A stretch of DNA of 64,000 nucleotides from Paenibacillus polymyxa (GTDB lineage: Bacteria > Bacillota > Bacilli > Paenibacillales > Paenibacillaceae). The notes beneath the pieces are model-generated. The model did no database searches. It was not told the origin of the DNA and worked only from the letters and a program-made list of their open reading frames with translations. Made by a program: the position numbers and the translations under genes. Shown piece after piece: positions 9,663-18,161 of the stretch; positions within the stretch are counted from its first letter, which is position 1; every line of letters starts with the position of its first letter. Where the stretch lies: positions 5,280,001-5,344,000 of the forward strand of contig NZ_CP049783.1 in the NCBI RefSeq assembly GCF_015710975.1. The letters run 5' to 3'.

Positions 9663-10172
9663 TTGTTTCACCTAATCTTTCATGTAGTTTTAGTTTCAAA
9701 CTCAAACGTACTGCAGCAATGCTCCATCAGTTAGCAAAAAGAGCGGTTATGTCTCAGAAAAAAAGACGACAGATCGTAACAGTTGCGCTCAAGGTCGTAA
9801 ACGACAAGCGAACGATGCCGTATATATCGCATCGCCCATTACACGAACGCTCTGGATCTTTCGTTAGCCTCCATCGTTATATAAGCATATTGTGAATGGT
9901 TCTCCGGCTCGTCCTGCATGCTGACATCAGCATAGGAGAACTCGGTGGCCACGTGCTTTCGATTCAAAAGGCAAAGCGTGCCATGTAGCTTAGCATCTAT
10001 CAAACAACCATGAAAAGAAGCCGTCCTCTTAGGTGCTAGCTTTAACTTTGGACACTCTGTCCACTGGACTAATTCAAGTTTTCGCCGGTTCCATAACGCA
10101 GGCTTTATGCAAACTTAACAGGCTCCGCTCACGAAGCAGAATCATTCAGGTTGCTATGCAGCAAACCACAAA
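9663..10172. other. 510-base gap between L33 and L31, possible decayed gene
   Basis: No intact gene was found. On the minus strand, bases 10114 to 9839 form an uninterrupted frame of 91 codons with a coding-like C-terminal half (KHVATEFSYADVSMQDE, HSQYAYITMEANERSRAF). It lacks an in-frame start with a ribosome binding site, and I recognise no family. It could be the remains of a zinc-regulated gene once lying between the two ribosomal protein genes, or an RNA leader. A small GGACA/TGTCC hairpin lies within it. Confidence 0.3.
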
Positions 10173-10322
10173 TTATCTAGTTTCACGATGAATCGTGTAC
10201 TTTTTCAAACGCGGAGAGTATTTTCTCATTTCAATACGCTCCGGATGATTTCTTTTGTTCTTGGTTGTTGTATAGTTGCGATCACCGGATTCGGTGCATG
10301 CCAAGGTAACAATAACGCGCAT
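10173..10322 (-). CDS. rpmG: 50S ribosomal protein L33, zinc-free form
   Basis: 49-aa ribosomal protein. It begins [20 protein letters not shown] and continues [11 protein letters not shown], ending [12 protein letters not shown], which is diagnostic of L33. The zinc-ribbon cysteines are mostly lost: the first pair is reduced to CTES and the second reads SPRL where zinc forms have CPRC. It is therefore the C-minus paralogue expected under zinc limitation. An AGGAGGAAGAACAA ribosome binding region precedes the ATG. A sigma-A type promoter (10389-10417) and a Zur-like box (10366-10380) lie just upstream, inside and after the end of the preceding gene. Confidence 0.93.
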   Translation of the reverse strand: MRVIVTLACTESGDRNYTTTKNKRNHPERIEMRKYSPRLKKYTIHRETR

Positions 10323-10365
10323 TTGTTCTTCCTCCTCAATTGGAATACATGGTATACAATTACAA

Positions 10366-10380
10366 TAGTAATTTTTACGA
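10366..10380 (-). promoter_or_regulatory. Zur-type operator of the L33 gene
   Basis: TAGTAATTTTTACGA (plus strand) closely matches the Bacillus Zur core TCGTAATnATTACGA as I recall it. It lies eight bases after the -10, across the expected transcription start, which fits zinc-dependent repression. Confidence 0.7.
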
Positions 10381-10388
10381 TTAGTTCT

Positions 10389-10417
10389 ATTCTATAATTC
10401 ATGCTCCTCTTTGTCAA
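10389..10417 (-). promoter_or_regulatory. Sigma-A promoter of the L33 gene
   Basis: On the minus strand a perfect TTGACA (10412-10417), a 17-base spacer and TAGAAT (10389-10394). The promoter is embedded in the last codons of the upstream gene, whose TAG stop is part of the -10 hexamer. Confidence 0.8.
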
Positions 10418-10970
10418 CCTTGGAGTCGTGGTTTGTTGCTTCTTTTACCGTGTTCCAGCGATTACGGTACTGTACTAGCTTAGGATGAAGTTCCAAGGGT
10501 TCACTCGAAAGCACCAACCTGACGTTTCTAATCCATTCTCCAAAGGATGCATAGGAAGCGCACAAATTAGCAGTTTCAGGACTCATATACAAAAAAAGCG
10601 GAGTTGCATACTTTTCCGCCAAAAAACGAATGGCTGCTTCAATCGGCGTATACTTTTTTCGCTTACCTTCCCAGTTCTCAATCACAACAGCACTCAAAGC
10701 CTGCTCTCGCTGCCACTCTCCCAGCTCGTCGACCCGCTTATAATACGAGCGTACTGGCAGCTTCCACATTCTTCTGACGGTTTCTTCATGTAGTGGATAC
10801 AGCACCAGCTTTGTAAAAGATAGTGCAGCCCCCGTTTCGGCAAAAAGCTCCAGCTCACTGGCTGTAGTCTGCTCAAACGTATCATAGTAGACCATAGTCC
10901 CTTTGTGCGTTTCGATTGGTGGTTCATAACCATAGGGTACATATTGAAGGTTTCTTGTCATGCTGGGCAC
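10392..10970 (-). CDS. Conserved hypothetical protein
   Basis: About 192 aa, soluble, no signal peptide or membrane segment. I do not recognise the family. Visible features are an aromatic-rich N-terminus (LQYVPYGYEPP), a stretch running through TGAALSFTKLVLYPLHEETVRRM, and a highly charged C-terminus (DSKVDKEEHEL). A GTG at 10970 has AAGGA five bases upstream; an ATG three codons later (10961) has GGAG eight bases upstream and would give 189 aa. The promoter of the L33 gene is embedded in its last codons. It appears monocistronic between the MFS operon and L33. Confidence 0.7.
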   Translation of the reverse strand: MPSMTRNLQYVPYGYEPPIETHKGTMVYYDTFEQTTASELELFAETGAALSFTKLVLYPLHEETVRRMWKLPVRSYYKRVDELGEWQREQALSAVVIENWEGKRKKYTPIEAAIRFLAEKYATPLFLYMSPETANLCASYASFGEWIRNVRLVLSSEPLELHPKLVQYRNRWNTVKEATNHDSKVDKEEHEL

Positions 10971-11046
10971 TCCGTCCTTCCGTAGAAAATTTCTCCTTCT
11001 ATATTATACCCTTGTTATGGCATGAGCTTACATAAAATGTTTATCC

Positions 11047-12423
11047 TTATTCGACAGCAGGCCTACTGCCACGTGCCCCTCGCCGGAACTGCAACGCATA
11101 AAGCCCCATCGTCACAAGTGCAATCAGCGCAAGCACCGTAAATATATTGCTAAAATTGAACACCTGGACATTAGATACAACAGGATTCAAATGAAAGGAC
11201 GAGGAACTATCTAACGTTTTGCCCAAAATACTTGTTGTGATCGCCCCGGCAATGAAATTCAACAGAGATAACAGCCCCATTCCAACACCAATCTGATCTT
11301 TCGACAAAGTACGAGAAATTGTGTTGGACATGGCAATCTGCATAAAGGTCTGACCTACATTCCCGAAAATAAGCAAAAACAAAATCAGATACGGAGATGC
11401 ACCTACAAACGTGGACAAGCTGATAAAGCAGATAAATAATAGCGATACGGCTGTATACACCAGAACTGAATTCCCTTTGCTATCGGCCAAGCGCCCCCCT
11501 TTTTTTCCTAATAGAGCTGACGCAATAGCAGCGGGAAACATAATCAGCCCAATCGTTGCTGGTGTAAGCTGGTTGAGACTATTCAGAAACTGTGGTGCCA
11601 AGTAAGGCAATCCAAAGCTAATCCCCGTCCCTAAAAAAGCGATAAGAAGCCCATATGAATATTGCTTGTTACGGAACAGCTTCGGCTGGATGAACGGATC
11701 GTGGGCAGTATTAATGCGCCATATAAACAGTCCAAATAAAACCACACCGATCAGAAAAAATAACATATTGGCTTGTGAAATGGAAAGCAACAAGAAGGCC
11801 ACTGTTCCACCCAGCAATAATCCACCCAGAAAATCAAACTTCTGATCCTCTCCTCGCTGATCGTCCAAGTATTTGCGAAAGAACGGCAAAGCGATCAGTG
11901 GCAGCATGGAAATGACGAACAGAAAACGCCAGCTCGCAAAGCCTGTAATCAAACCAGAAATAATAGGAGCCAGTGCAGTGCCTAATGCTAAGCCGATTGC
12001 TGTGACGCCCAAAGCTCGCCCTCTTTTTTCAGCCGAGAAATAACGAACAGGAACAATCATAGCAGTTGCCGGAATAACAGCAGCCCCTGTGGCCTGGAGC
12101 AAACGAGCTACAATTAACATCCAAAATTGATTGGCCAACAGCCCAATAAGCGAGCCTAGTGCAAAAAAGATAATCCCAAATGTCAGCAAATCCTTGAGAC
12201 GATACTTATCTGCCAGCTTACCGTAGGTCACCGAGCCAACCGCATACACGATCATATAACCCGTCAGCAGCCAGCTTACATCGGAGGCACTAATATGAAA
12301 TTCCTCCCGGATCACAGGCATTACTACATTAAACATAAAAGCGTTCATCACTGAAAAAACAAGTGTGAAGGCCAAAACACGCATAAGCTTATCCGCATTG
12401 GGATAAGTTTGTTCTTTTATCAT
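11047..12423 (-). CDS. MFS drug-efflux transporter (DHA2-like)
   Basis: 458-aa integral membrane protein with about 12-14 hydrophobic segments. Major-facilitator signatures are visible: GKLADKYRLKDLL in the first cytoplasmic loop and a TM5 antiporter-like motif (GLALGTALAPIISGLI). The layout resembles proton-coupled drug exporters such as the TetK/TetL, Bmr3 and QacA-like group. Start ATG at 12423 follows GGGAG by seven bases. It lies 91 bases after a MarR regulator on the same strand and probably forms a two-gene operon read from the promoter at 13035-13063. Substrate is unknown. Confidence 0.88.
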   Translation of the reverse strand: MIKEQTYPNADKLMRVLAFTLVFSVMNAFMFNVVMPVIREEFHISASDVSWLLTGYMIVYAVGSVTYGKLADKYRLKDLLTFGIIFFALGSLIGLLANQFWMLIVARLLQATGAAVIPATAMIVPVRYFSAEKRGRALGVTAIGLALGTALAPIISGLITGFASWRFLFVISMLPLIALPFFRKYLDDQRGEDQKFDFLGGLLLGGTVAFLLLSISQANMLFFLIGVVLFGLFIWRINTAHDPFIQPKLFRNKQYSYGLLIAFLGTGISFGLPYLAPQFLNSLNQLTPATIGLIMFPAAIASALLGKKGGRLADSKGNSVLVYTAVSLLFICFISLSTFVGASPYLILFLLIFGNVGQTFMQIAMSNTISRTLSKDQIGVGMGLLSLLNFIAGAITTSILGKTLDSSSSFHLNPVVSNVQVFNFSNIFTVLALIALVTMGLYALQFRRGARGSRPAVE

Positions 12424-12514
12424 TTGGTTTCTCCCTCTCCTGTTAACACCTTATCTAGGTGACTTTTTATAGCTTATGGATTCCCCATCCGGGCACATTT
12501 TTCTATTTATCCGT

Positions 12515-12931
12515 TCAAACGCAGGTATTCGCAGGACGGTAATCGTGAAGAATTTTTTTGAGCAAACCGCGCAGCGCCTCTGACTCTCCGACAGATAACG
12601 TTTTGCCTACGGAGCTTTTAATTTGCTCAATGGTACGTTCGGCTACCTTGTGAATCTCCAAGCCTTCCTCGGTCAAATAGATTTGCTTCATTCGCGCATC
12701 TTCCGGATGACTTTGGCGTACTGCCCAGTTTTTCTTAACGATCCCGTTAACCAGGCTGGTAACACTTGATTTATCAATAAGCAATAGCTTTTCCAAATCC
12801 GTATTGGTGACTCCAGGCGACATCGCCAGTATATAGAGCGTCTGCGATTGTGGGGAGGTAAGCCCCAAAGGGCGCAGTGCTGTTTCAATCTCACGCCGGA
12901 CAGTGGTGAAAATCCATTTAATTAAATACAT
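12515..12931 (-). CDS. MarR-family transcriptional regulator
   Basis: 138-aa winged-helix regulator. The core (about residues 20-95) has the MarR pattern: LTSPQSQTLYILAMSPGVTNTDLEKLLLIDKSSVTSLVNGIVKK, then a wing with HPEDARMKQIYLTEEG. The start was set at the ATG at 12931 because a GGAGGAG lies directly upstream; longer in-frame starts lack a ribosome binding site. It probably represses itself and the downstream MFS pump by binding the palindrome at 13017-13034, and is released by a small ligand, as is common for marR-efflux pairs. Confidence 0.88.
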   Translation of the reverse strand: MYLIKWIFTTVRREIETALRPLGLTSPQSQTLYILAMSPGVTNTDLEKLLLIDKSSVTSLVNGIVKKNWAVRQSHPEDARMKQIYLTEEGLEIHKVAERTIEQIKSSVGKTLSVGESEALRGLLKKILHDYRPANTCV

Positions 12932-13016
12932 CGTGCTCTCCTCCTCCCATGGAAGACAAACGGGGTACACCTCACTTCCCATTTCACTGCTAACCTCCAT
13001 ATCTATCGAATTTTAA

Positions 13017-13034
13017 TAGTTTGAATTCCAACTA
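13017..13034. promoter_or_regulatory. Palindromic operator for the MarR regulator
   Basis: TAGTTTGAATTCCAACTA is an 18-base palindrome with one mismatched pair. It starts next to the -10 hexamer and covers the expected transcription start, the usual position for MarR autorepression. Confidence 0.65.
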
Positions 13035-13063
13035 ATTTTAATCAGCCGCCTATTTGGTGTCAA
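13035..13063 (-). promoter_or_regulatory. Promoter of the marR-MFS operon
   Basis: Minus-strand TTGACA (13058-13063), a 17-base spacer, TAAAAT (13035-13040). Confidence 0.8.
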
Positions 13064-13144
13064 TACCTTCGTAAAATGATCGTCTACTAAATACAGTCAG
13101 TTTCAAAATAACGAATACATTCTATATATAAACTTATACATAGC

Positions 13145-13177
13145 AAAAAAACAGGCCCTGAAAGGAACCCGCCTTTT
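13145..13177 (-). terminator. Probable terminator of the GTPase/tubulin operon
   Basis: Just after the stop at 13194, an AGGC...GCCT imperfect hairpin precedes seven Ts on the minus strand. The stem is weak, but the U-run and position are right. Confidence 0.5.
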
Positions 13178-13193
13178 TACTGTCTATAGTTGC

Positions 13194-16100
13194 TTAGTCC
13201 GCAGTTTTCACTTGAACTAGCGGATAATCTTCCCCATCAACGGTAACCGTGCTAGCATCATTTAGCTCTAGCCGTTGCCAAATGGTCAACAACGTACGAT
13301 AAGGATACTTGTCGAGGTCATATTCCGTTATTCCTGTACCATTATCGGACGTGCTGGTCGTGGTTTTATCAGTTGCTATACCGCTACCCTCAGTTGATAT
13401 CTCTGAAGTCGCGCCTCCGTCTGTGTTGTCTGTCACTGCTCCAGTCTGATCAGAGGTTTTTCCGCTGGATGTACCGTTCAAATCTGTAGAACCACCACCT
13501 GTGGATTCTCTGTCTGCTGTCTTGCTTTTGGTGGTAGCTCCCTCAGTGTTAACGTCACCGGACGAACCATTGTTAGCTTTACTGGCTGCTTCCTTATCAT
13601 TCTGTTCAGCAAGCGTAAAATTTTCGTATGAGTGCTCCTGTTGATCCGCGCCGACAATGACGAGTTTTTTAGGCTTAAATTCTGCCTGCTCTGCCGATGT
13701 TTGAAACGCAAACAACAGCTTGACCATTTTCGTAGTGGACTTGGTGTTAGGTACATGTGTCACTATTGCAGTAGGCTCCTCTTTTACCGGCACTATAGGC
13801 TCTACTGGCTGTTGTACAGGCTTTGGAGCAGCGGCAGGCGTTGGTGTGTCCACAGATCCAATTACCCCGGTTGCTTTCAGGCCGCCTAATGTACCTGCAA
13901 TAATGATTAATACGATCCCAGAAATCACCCCGCCTTTGCGGAAACGACGAAGCGTTTTGACCAAAGGCGTATCTGTCTCACGCTTTGCTGCCAAATAGAA
14001 ATTTTTAAACACAGGCTTAGCAGATTCAAAATATTGACGCCAAAGCGTCTTTTTATGCAGTCCCTCTCGTCCTTCCTTTTGGAAGAATAAAAGCAACGCA
14101 CGCCGATAGGCTGGCTCAAAACCACCACGTGGAGTAGCAAACTCAGCGTGTTCCTCCGACCAGCGGATAAAGCGGTACATCGTATCGTTATCCTTCGCCC
14201 ATTTGCGGATCGAACTGACCAGGCGAGCAAAATCCAGTATTCCCTCGCCAGTACCATCAGAACGATAGAAAGCTGGCAACAGACGGGCAAAATGGCCTTC
14301 TGCAAGCTGCTGGGGCAGCCAACCATAAGCCCAATCTTGCACCTTTTCTACTTCGCTTGGCTCCAGACCGTCTAGCACCGATGGTTCCGGGTCCTCCGTG
14401 TTAAACCAATCATAAGCCGCAATCAATCGCACGGCTTGTCCCTTGAGAGGAGCAGGCAACTTTCCAACCCACTGTACCAAATCAGGCCGTGTGAAAAACG
14501 GAATCTGTACGACCTGATCAGGTGAAATTTCTTTTAGCTCTACTTCAGTGAGCAAATACCGATCCGCTGCTTCCTGTAAGCGTTCTGTCAATCCGGATTG
14601 CTCCAGCGGGGACAGTGTGCCTACGGCAGAACTACTGTCCCATTGACGCAAGCGTTGGTGAATGGCAGCCACAGCCTCTACCGGCTTTCTCTCAGCACGT
14701 AGCTTGCCCATCAATGCAGATTCGGCCAAAAGCTGAAAATCGACATTCGCCGACACTTCGATATACCGACTGCCCCATTCATGCACCACGGCCAACAGGC
14801 CCTTTACATCAGGCGTTCTTTTCATCTGACTGTCCATGTAGGGAATGAACAGCATTTTGGTGAGTGCCGGATTACCCAGTACTTTCGTAAAATAGACCTT
14901 GCCTAATGACGGATTCTCTTCAATCGTATGATAAATATATGTGACTGCTTCCGTATTCCTGGCAGTATAAGCATTGTTTAGCGAACGGATTAAATATTCT
15001 ACCAGCCGATTTTCGCTGCTACGTGCATGAACTTTATAATAGTCCTTGAAGCAATCGACCAGCCCTACATCCGGAATATGTCCATCCTTCACCCGATCAA
15101 ACTCATGATCAAAAAATGAAAGAAACAGATCATTCAGCCGTATTTTACGTGGTAGCGCATCAGATGGCGATAAATAATCAGTTAAGCTTCGTAACACAGT
15201 GATTCGCTGCTCGTTGTATAATGACCGCTCTCCCTGTTCAATTCTGTACAGCGTAATGAGCTCATGATAGCTGGAAGGCATTAGTTCACGTCCTGCCTCC
15301 ATGCCTGTCAGCATTTGCTCGGCAAATTTGAGAAAATCGTCCGCAACCCCGCCATTCAGTAGCGTACGGACAATCCAGTCAAAATAAGGCTGTTTCACCT
15401 GCTCTGCATCCACATTCAGTATTCGACTATTGTTAGAGAGGTCAAATACAAAGTCCTTTTCTACATTCCGATCACCGGGACGCAAGCTGAAAGGCTCAAC
15501 GAACATTAAGTGAATGCCTTTTCTGCTGTTCGGTTCCTGCGCATATGTAAGAAACCCGAGTCTGTTGCGAAATGCATAAGGCAGTGCCGCGTACAACACA
15601 CTCAGCAGCTGCTTGGCTGAGGATGCTACCGCTTCTGCTGGCACATTCAGCGCTACATATACCTTTTTGCGACCAGCGGCTGACATCATGACTGCGTACA
15701 AGAGCTGCTTGAACACTTCTTCGCTCAGCTGCAATTGAGCCAGCACTGCAGACGGGTCAACAGCGGGGAATACACTACCACCAGGTAGACGCTCTAATTC
15801 CGGTAATTCCGTTCCCTGCTCAATATCATAGGTATCGACAAACGAAGTGTTCAGCCACTGCTTATAATCAGATGGAGACTCACCATGTCCGGCCGGAATC
15901 ACATAGTTATGCGTAAAAAAAGCGCTCCGCAGCCCAGTGAAATCCGCTGCTTTATAAATACTGCGTCCGAGCACTACATCCCCGGACTCTGTCCGTACCA
16001 GATGTAAAGCTTCCGGATAGACACTCTCCTGCTTCTCACCACGCGCTGTCAAAGCCGCAGGCGCATCATACACACATAAAGGATGCAACACCTTTTTAAT

Positions 16101-16223
16101 AAATGAAGTATCCAGTCCTTTGGAATTAGCCACGGTATCAAAGCCTTCGGTAGAACGGAAAATACCACGCCGTTCCCGTGTGTACATCTGCTGCTGTATC
16201 ATACGAGAGGTAGAATAACTCAC
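13194..16223 (-). CDS. GAP1-like GTPase-associated membrane protein
   Basis: About 1009 aa when started at the GTG at 16223, which overlaps the TGA of the GTPase gene (GTGA) and follows GGGGAG by nine bases. The N-terminus (YTRERRGIFRSTEGFDTVA, later HPLCVYDAP) matches what I recall of the N2-type domain of GTPase-associated protein 1. A long alpha-helical middle part follows. One transmembrane segment (about residues 768-788, GIVLIIIAGTLGGLKATG) is preceded by a basic RRFRKGG, putting the large N-terminal part in the cytosol. Outside are a Pro-rich stalk, a Ser/Thr/Gly/Asp-rich low-complexity stretch of roughly 100 residues and a short conserved end. It is likely the partner or effector platform of the adjacent GTPase; the role is inferred. 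Confidence 0.72.
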   Translation of the reverse strand: MSYSTSRMIQQQMYTRERRGIFRSTEGFDTVANSKGLDTSFIKKVLHPLCVYDAPAALTARGEKQESVYPEALHLVRTESGDVVLGRSIYKAADFTGLRSAFFTHNYVIPAGHGESPSDYKQWLNTSFVDTYDIEQGTELPELERLPGGSVFPAVDPSAVLAQLQLSEEVFKQLLYAVMMSAAGRKKVYVALNVPAEAVASSAKQLLSVLYAALPYAFRNRLGFLTYAQEPNSRKGIHLMFVEPFSLRPGDRNVEKDFVFDLSNNSRILNVDAEQVKQPYFDWIVRTLLNGGVADDFLKFAEQMLTGMEAGRELMPSSYHELITLYRIEQGERSLYNEQRITVLRSLTDYLSPSDALPRKIRLNDLFLSFFDHEFDRVKDGHIPDVGLVDCFKDYYKVHARSSENRLVEYLIRSLNNAYTARNTEAVTYIYHTIEENPSLGKVYFTKVLGNPALTKMLFIPYMDSQMKRTPDVKGLLAVVHEWGSRYIEVSANVDFQLLAESALMGKLRAERKPVEAVAAIHQRLRQWDSSSAVGTLSPLEQSGLTERLQEAADRYLLTEVELKEISPDQVVQIPFFTRPDLVQWVGKLPAPLKGQAVRLIAAYDWFNTEDPEPSVLDGLEPSEVEKVQDWAYGWLPQQLAEGHFARLLPAFYRSDGTGEGILDFARLVSSIRKWAKDNDTMYRFIRWSEEHAEFATPRGGFEPAYRRALLLFFQKEGREGLHKKTLWRQYFESAKPVFKNFYLAAKRETDTPLVKTLRRFRKGGVISGIVLIIIAGTLGGLKATGVIGSVDTPTPAAAPKPVQQPVEPIVPVKEEPTAIVTHVPNTKSTTKMVKLLFAFQTSAEQAEFKPKKLVIVGADQQEHSYENFTLAEQNDKEAASKANNGSSGDVNTEGATTKSKTADRESTGGGSTDLNGTSSGKTSDQTGAVTDNTDGGATSEISTEGSGIATDKTTTSTSDNGTGITEYDLDKYPYRTLLTIWQRLELNDASTVTVDGEDYPLVQVKTAD

Positions 16224-17485
16224 TGTGATTCTCTCCCCTCGATGTACTTCAACTTGTATAGCAGCCAAATGAATGGCTCATCTACACGGATCGGACTAAC
16301 CAACCCTTGCAGCTTTTGCTCCACCGGATTGCTACCTAAAGCAGAAACCGCGAAATAGGCTGTATCTGTAAAATATACATCCATTGTGCCCTTGAACGGC
16401 TTATCCACCTTCTCGATAAAGCGCCGAACTTCGCCATCAATGTTGGCGAACTCATCCAAATCCATGTATTTGCGATGTTCCATTGGATTAAAAATATTGC
16501 TGTTCGTCTTGATATAAGTGCCTTCTTCATCTGCCAGCGCAGTAAGCATGTCGCTTTTGGTCAAGACCACAGCGGTTGGAATGTCCGTCTTGCCTTTTTC
16601 CTGGTATGCGATAAAGTCACCGAACATCGTAAGTACGACATCACGCGGCTCATCATATTGCGAGACCCATTCACCAGGCTTATCGCCAAGATTAATCTTA
16701 ATACGTTCCCGGATAGAACGGATTTGTAGTGGATCGACCATAAAAAGAATACCCGCAGAATTTTTAATATGCTGTCCATGCAGTCCCAGATAGTCCTGAT
16801 CGACCATCCCCTCACCAGCTACATCAAAAAATACCAAAGTCAGTGGTGGCTTTTCCTCATCCTTAAATACAAACTGGAAAATAAAAGGCTCCTGCATCTT
16901 TTCTTTTTGCGTCGATGTAAGCAGATCGCCACGTTCAAACAGTGGTTCCTCATACATCGTGCGGAACTTGCGGCTGATCTCTGCATTGAGCGGCATGCAA
17001 GCCGCGTCAAAATGGTCGGCCGTCACATGCTGCAGCGTGTGAATCAGGGAGGTCATATATACAGATTTCCCCGCCTGTGAAGCTCCAATAATCGAAATGA
17101 TATTACTCGGCACCTTGCCTGCGGTTACAGGCAGCTCGTTATGGCAGTGTGGGCACAGTCGGTGACGCGTCAGCTCACCGTAACGGTCCGTCAGACCTGT
17201 CAGCACATGATCTGAATACAAGCGATGCTCCTCAGGTACATCATAGGGATGAAGAATGGCCTCCATATCATGCACACTATCCAAGCCAAAACGCTCCCGA
17301 TATTTGTTCAACAGCTCATCTTCACCCAAAGCATAATCCTCATCATCTTCGCGGTGATGAGAAGCACGGAATACCACTTCCTCTGGTGAAAATTTACTAA
17401 AGCAATAAGGGCACACAATATCATAGAATAACGGCCGTGGCTCGGCCTGTGGCTTTCTTCTGAATAAATTGCTAAGAAAACTCAT
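16220..17485 (-). CDS. Zinc-ribbon P-loop GTPase of a conflict/signalling system
   Basis: 421-aa soluble protein. Two CxxC pairs (CPYC 25-28, CPHC 111-114) form a split zinc ribbon with an acidic insert between them. The GTPase core follows: Walker A GASQAGKS (134-141), a G3-like DVAGE (221-225) and a G4 TKSD (309-312, preceded by VVL). The combination resembles the double-GTPase families reported next to GAP1 proteins, although only one nucleotide site is evident here. It starts after GGAGG, 16 bases from the upstream gene, and its stop overlaps the GAP1-like gene. It probably acts as the nucleotide-driven switch of the system at the membrane. Confidence 0.8.
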   Translation of the reverse strand: MSFLSNLFRRKPQAEPRPLFYDIVCPYCFSKFSPEEVVFRASHHREDDEDYALGEDELLNKYRERFGLDSVHDMEAILHPYDVPEEHRLYSDHVLTGLTDRYGELTRHRLCPHCHNELPVTAGKVPSNIISIIGASQAGKSVYMTSLIHTLQHVTADHFDAACMPLNAEISRKFRTMYEEPLFERGDLLTSTQKEKMQEPFIFQFVFKDEEKPPLTLVFFDVAGEGMVDQDYLGLHGQHIKNSAGILFMVDPLQIRSIRERIKINLGDKPGEWVSQYDEPRDVVLTMFGDFIAYQEKGKTDIPTAVVLTKSDMLTALADEEGTYIKTNSNIFNPMEHRKYMDLDEFANIDGEVRRFIEKVDKPFKGTMDVYFTDTAYFAVSALGSNPVEQKLQGLVSPIRVDEPFIWLLYKLKYIEGRESQ

Positions 17486-17501
17486 CGGTTGTGGCCTCCT
17501 T

Positions 17502-18143
17502 TCATTCAGGGACTAATTCATATATCGTGCCATACTTCTGACCGTCCGTAAAAAACAGCCGCACATACTCATCTCCCCCCACTTCAATAGCGGGTAAAAC
17601 ATTCCGTCCTGCGGCAAAGGGTGCCGTGAACGCATACAAGGTTCCATCGTCCCGGTCTGCCGGATAGCCACCGCGCTTCTTCACGTAGCAAAGCGCCTCC
17701 TGCGGAACAGGAACTTCGGCTGTCACCTGAATCTGGACTGTTTTGCGGCTGCGAAACCAGCTTTTTTTATGGTGAACCGCATATTTGATTTTAGCCCTAC
17801 CCGTGCTCAACTCCAGTTGGTTGGCTCCGTCTTGCTGGCGGATTACAAAGGTTTCACCAGCCTCCCGAACAGCTGGATACACGGTATACCGCACACGTCC
17901 AATGCCTTCAATTCGGTCACGATAGCTGCCAGCGGCCTTATATTCCTCGCGTGTAAAAAGCTTCAGTTCAGAAGTCGGTGCTTCATTCTGTCTATTCGCA
18001 CCTGTATCAGCTGATTGTTTGGCAATATAGACCACGGCTGCGCCTTCAGGCCACTGCCAGCGTAACACAACCCGGTTGTCGTCAATTTTGTGGCTCAGCT
18101 CCGAAATCACAGGATCATCGGGCTGTGCATCCCTATACTGCAT
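17502..18143 (-). CDS. Beta-sandwich (FN3-like) protein of the GTPase/tubulin operon
   Basis: 213 aa, no signal peptide or membrane segment. The N-terminal about 100 residues look like a fibronectin-III-type sandwich (VVLRWQWPEGAAVVYIAKQ, later GRVRYTVYPAVREAGET); the rest is also strand-rich, with a basic KKSWFRSRK turn. I know of no enzyme motif in it. The ATG follows GGGAGG by nine bases. It is 18 bases after the multi-pass VWA gene and 16 before the GTPase, so the genes are co-expressed and it probably serves as an adaptor. Family not recognised with certainty. Confidence 0.65.
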   Translation of the reverse strand: MQYRDAQPDDPVISELSHKIDDNRVVLRWQWPEGAAVVYIAKQSADTGANRQNEAPTSELKLFTREEYKAAGSYRDRIEGIGRVRYTVYPAVREAGETFVIRQQDGANQLELSTGRAKIKYAVHHKKSWFRSRKTVQIQVTAEVPVPQEALCYVKKRGGYPADRDDGTLYAFTAPFAAGRNVLPAIEVGGDEYVRLFFTDGQKYGTIYELVPE

Positions 18144-18161
18144 AAGTTCCCGCCTCCCGTT

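Noticed and set aside
10081-10172. Structured RNA or riboswitch before L31
   Set aside because: Some hairpins, but no match to cobalamin, T-box, S-box, tmRNA, 6S or RNase P features that I know; kept only as an unexplained gap.
16224-16268. Upstream start of the GAP1-like protein giving 1024 aa
   Set aside because: It would overlap the GTPase gene by 49 bases without a ribosome binding site; the GTG at 16223 gives a coupled GTGA overlap with GGGGAG nine bases upstream.
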